Positions 58,471 to 64,000 of a stretch of 64,000 nucleotides of DNA are shown here, piece by piece. The position numbers and the translations under genes are program-made. The notes beneath the pieces were generated by a model that saw only the letters and a list, made by a program, of their open reading frames with translations, was not told the DNA's origin and ran no database searches. Source of the DNA: Candidatus Didemnitutus sp. Lineage in GTDB: Bacteria; Verrucomicrobiota; Verrucomicrobiia; Opitutales; Opitutaceae. The first letter of the stretch is position 1, and each line of letters starts with the position of its first letter. The stretch spans positions 2,852,001 to 2,916,000 of the forward strand of contig JAHCAY010000001.1 in assembly GCA_019634575.1 (NCBI GenBank), in the 5' to 3' direction.

Positions 58471-58992
58471 TCAGCGCTCGACGTTGGTCGGATCGGGCGC
58501 GAAGGCGGAGGCTCGCGGGCGGCGCGGCAGCCAGCGCGGCACGACGCGCTTGTAGTCCTCATACATCGCGCCGAAGCGGAAACCCAGTTCGGGCTCCTCG
58601 TGCAGCACGACTGCGATCTGCGCGATGCACGCGAGACAGAGCAGGTAGAGCGCGATGCGCCATGATTCGAAATAGACCGCTTCGCTCGCGACGACCGTCC
58701 CGAGCGAGAGATACATCGGGTTGCGCACCCAGCGATAGAGGCCGCGCTGGACGAGCTTTCGCGGCGCGTCGAACGGAGCCACCGTGCCGCGGCCCTTTTG
58801 CAGGAAATGCCACGCGCATTGGAAGTAGCTGCCGAGCCCGAAGGTCGCCACCGCGATGGCGGCGTATTCGTGCCAATGCAGCGCTTCCTCGAGCCACACG
58901 GGATGGCGCTCGAACATCACAATGGGCACCCAACCCGCGACGACGGCGGGAAACAGGCACGCAAACAAGAGGCTTCGCAGGCGCAGGAGCAC
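58471..58992 (-). CDS. isoprenylcysteine-carboxyl-methyltransferase-like membrane protein
   Basis: This 173-aa integral membrane protein has four hydrophobic segments and the ICMT/phospholipid-methyltransferase pattern GPFDAPRKLVQRGLYRWVRNPMYLSL (actual opening TVAPFDAPRKL), with the late HEEPELGFRFGAMYEDYKRVVPRWLP. Such proteins use SAM to methylate lipids or small molecules. GTG at 58992 (MLLRLRSLLFACLFPAVVAGW) is preferred; TTG at 59046 would add 18 residues. It lies downstream of the sensor kinase on the same strand. Confidence 0.82.
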   Translation of the reverse strand: MLLRLRSLLFACLFPAVVAGWVPIVMFERHPVWLEEALHWHEYAAIAVATFGLGSYFQCAWHFLQKGRGTVAPFDAPRKLVQRGLYRWVRNPMYLSLGTVVASEAVYFESWRIALYLLCLACIAQIAVVLHEEPELGFRFGAMYEDYKRVVPRWLPRRPRASAFAPDPTNVER

Positions 58993-59074
58993 AGGGGTGG
59001 TTGGGCCGCCGGGAAAACACCCTATAGCCCGCACCGGCGCAAGCAAATGTCCTCCTTACGCCGACACCCGCGCG

Positions 59075-60145
59075 TCAGACGCCGCCGATTGGCAATTCGA
59101 ACCAGAACACCGCGCCGCCCTCCGCCGGAAAGTCGGCCCCGACCGCGCCGCCCTGCGACTCGACCAGTTGTTTCACGATGCTCAGGCCGACGCCATGGCT
59201 CTCCTCGCCGCCCGTGGGGCGGGGTGAGAGACGGGCGAATTCCGTGAACAGCGCGGCGCGCTCCGCCGCGGGCACGCCCGGGCCCGAGTCGGCGACCTCG
59301 ACCCGCGCGCGCGCACCGGCTTCGCGCGTGCGCACCGTCACGCGGCCGCCGCGCGGCGTGAATTTCAGCGCGTTGCTCACGTAGTTCGTGAGCGCCTGGT
59401 AGGCGTGGCCGGCGTCGGCGCGAACGGGCGGCATCACCTCCGCGAGTTCGAGCGAGAGCATGGTATGCTTGATCTCGGCCGCGGGCTCCTGTTGCGCCAC
59501 GACGGCGGCGGCGAGGAGATTCAGGTCGCAGCGGTCGGACGCCGTCTGCGCGCCTGAGCGGCGGAGATTCAGGAAGGTATCCACGATGCGCTGCATCTGC
59601 TTCGCCGAGTCGTGGATGCTCTCGAGATATTCGGTCACCTCGGGCGACGCGCCTTTGCGCTTCGCGAGCTCGCCGGACATGAGGATCAGGCAAAGGGGAT
59701 TGCGCAGGTCGTGGCTCGCCACGCGCATGAAACGCTCCTTCAACGCCAGCTGCTGCTCGAGCTCGTGGCGGAGGCGGCGGATCGTGAGATGGGTGTTCAC
59801 GCGCGCGAGCGCCTCCTCGTGCTGAATGGGCTTGGTGATGTAGTCGACTGCGCCGGCCTCGAAGGCCTTCAGTTTTTCCGCGGTGTCGGTCAGCGCGGTC
59901 ATGAAGATCACCGGGATGTCGCGCGTCTCGGCGCGTTCCTTGAGGCGACGGCAGGTCGCGAAGCCGTCGATGCCGGGCATCATCACGTCGAGGAGGATCA
60001 GGTCGGGGGCGTTGCGCGCGGTGAGCGCAAGCGCGTCCTCGCCGTCCTCGGCCACGAGCAGCGCGTAGCCGGCGTCGCTCAGGCACTCCGCGAGCACGCT
60101 GAGATTGGCGGGGGTATCGTCGACGAGGAGGATGGTCTCGGGCAT
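59075..60145 (-). CDS. receiver-histidine kinase hybrid protein
   Basis: This 356-aa protein has a receiver domain (1-120) with phosphoacceptor Asp53 in LILLDVMMPGIDG and Lys105 in DYITKPIQ. A HisKA domain follows, with His145 in VASHDLRNPLCLI, and then a HATPase domain (about 240-355) with NALKFTPRGG, DSGPGVPA and GVGLSIVKQLVESQGG. An N-terminal receiver means that kinase activity is governed by an upstream phosphodonor, probably another kinase. The hybrid kinase at 60287 is adjacent and co-directional, so it is a natural candidate partner. Confidence 0.92.
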   Translation of the reverse strand: MPETILLVDDTPANLSVLAECLSDAGYALLVAEDGEDALALTARNAPDLILLDVMMPGIDGFATCRRLKERAETRDIPVIFMTALTDTAEKLKAFEAGAVDYITKPIQHEEALARVNTHLTIRRLRHELEQQLALKERFMRVASHDLRNPLCLILMSGELAKRKGASPEVTEYLESIHDSAKQMQRIVDTFLNLRRSGAQTASDRCDLNLLAAAVVAQQEPAAEIKHTMLSLELAEVMPPVRADAGHAYQALTNYVSNALKFTPRGGRVTVRTREAGARARVEVADSGPGVPAAERAALFTEFARLSPRPTGGEESHGVGLSIVKQLVESQGGAVGADFPAEGGAVFWFELPIGGV

Positions 60146-60209
60146 GAAGAAGCGGGGAGCGGGGGGCGGGGAGAATTGATAGCGGAGGACGGAAGACAGA
60201 GCGCGGGAA

Positions 60210-60286
60210 TCTTTCCTCTTTCTCTTAATCTTTCTCCTTCTCGCGGCGGAGAGGAGGAAGATTAAGAGAAAGAGGAAAGAGAAAGA
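60210..60286. repeat. purine-rich interspersed repeat, inverted pair
   Basis: The pyrimidine arm 60210-60240 (TCTCTTAATCTTTCTC inside) and purine arm 60250-60286 (GAAGATTAAGAGAAAGAGG inside) are reverse complements with a short GC-rich loop. It fills the gap between the two sensor-kinase genes, up to the stop of the large one, and belongs to the same family as 46286-46393. Confidence 0.9.
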
Positions 60287-63856
<3,570 letters not shown>

Positions 63857-63964
63857 CTTTGCCGCGCGACGCGCGCGGGCAATGCCGGAAGCGGGGGGGG
63901 CGCGCGGAGGGTCTTTCGCCGTTGGCCGGATCGAACGCGAACGGAAGTGAGCGGTCCCGTGGAT

Positions 63965-64000
63965 CTTTTCCTCTTTCTCTTAATCCTTATCTTTCCTCCG
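63965..64000. repeat. purine/pyrimidine interspersed repeat, partial at window edge
   Basis: A pyrimidine-rich stretch containing CTCTTTCTCTTAATC matches the arms at 46286 and 60210. It ends at the window boundary, so the inverted partner, if present, lies outside. The remaining sequence between 63857 and 63964 shows nothing recognisable. Confidence 0.75.

Overview
The window is high-G+C bacterial DNA from a Gram-negative (double-membrane) heterotroph. Outer-membrane barrels, a FadL-type porin, lipoproteins, TonB-type domains, a Tat-exported Gfo/Idh/MocA oxidoreductase, a DUF5069 gene, an alpha2 glycyl-tRNA synthetase and many palindromic intergenic repeats together suggest Verrucomicrobiota, most likely an Opitutaceae-like lineage. 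That placement is inference; no rRNA or tRNA gene was seen. Genes are tightly packed and many neighbours overlap by ATGA, so translational coupling is common.

Layout. 1-4.0 kb (minus): a type I restriction-modification locus with a single-TRD hsdS, hsdM, an unknown gene with a PD-(D/E)XK-like signature, and a RhuM-family gene; no hsdR is inside the window. 4.0-8.6 kb (minus): glyS with a low-G+C internal segment, a lipoprotein hydrolase and two tandem secreted paralogs. 8.7-15.2 kb: two proteins made of repeated TonB C-terminal domains, a Tat oxidoreductase, a Mpo1-like protein, YceI and small unknowns. 15.2-23.0 kb (minus): an envelope-lipid cluster with a GNAT-aminotransferase fusion, a membrane protein, Aas, LplT, a rhombosortase-like protease and its probable lipoprotein target. 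23.3-24.2 kb: a LysR regulator.

24.2-31.8 kb (minus): a complete histidine operon in the order hisG-D-C-B-H-A-F-IE, with fused HisB and HisIE. It is preceded by a short leader ORF encoding MVLNHHHHHSS and a rho-independent hairpin, the architecture of ribosome-mediated attenuation. Palindromic repeats sit in three of its junctions. 31.9-36.9 kb (plus): an MFS protein, an LTA-synthase-like sulfatase, an outer-membrane protein and a PAP2 phosphatase. 37-44.5 kb: a response regulator, YqeY, a wHTH-DUF900 hydrolase, a radical SAM protein, a YdcF-like protein, a TPR protein, a pseudo-rhomboid and PrmB.

44.2-50.2 kb (minus): sulfur metabolism, with a rhodanese, a heme protein, DsrE-like, DsrC/TusE-like, DUF1641, a sulfide:quinone-oxidoreductase-like flavoprotein and a FadL-like porin. 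The last two share a near-identical promoter module with an ArsR-type inverted repeat in the spacer. 50.5-58.4 kb (plus): a chemoreceptor with a CZB-like zinc motif, a transposase remnant, and a CHASE2 adenylate cyclase - FecR protein - beta-barrel trio. 58.5-63.9 kb (minus): an ICMT-like membrane methyltransferase and two sensor kinases. A purine-rich repeat recurs at five intergenic sites, and separate REP-like palindromes have entered the coding regions of aas and lplT.
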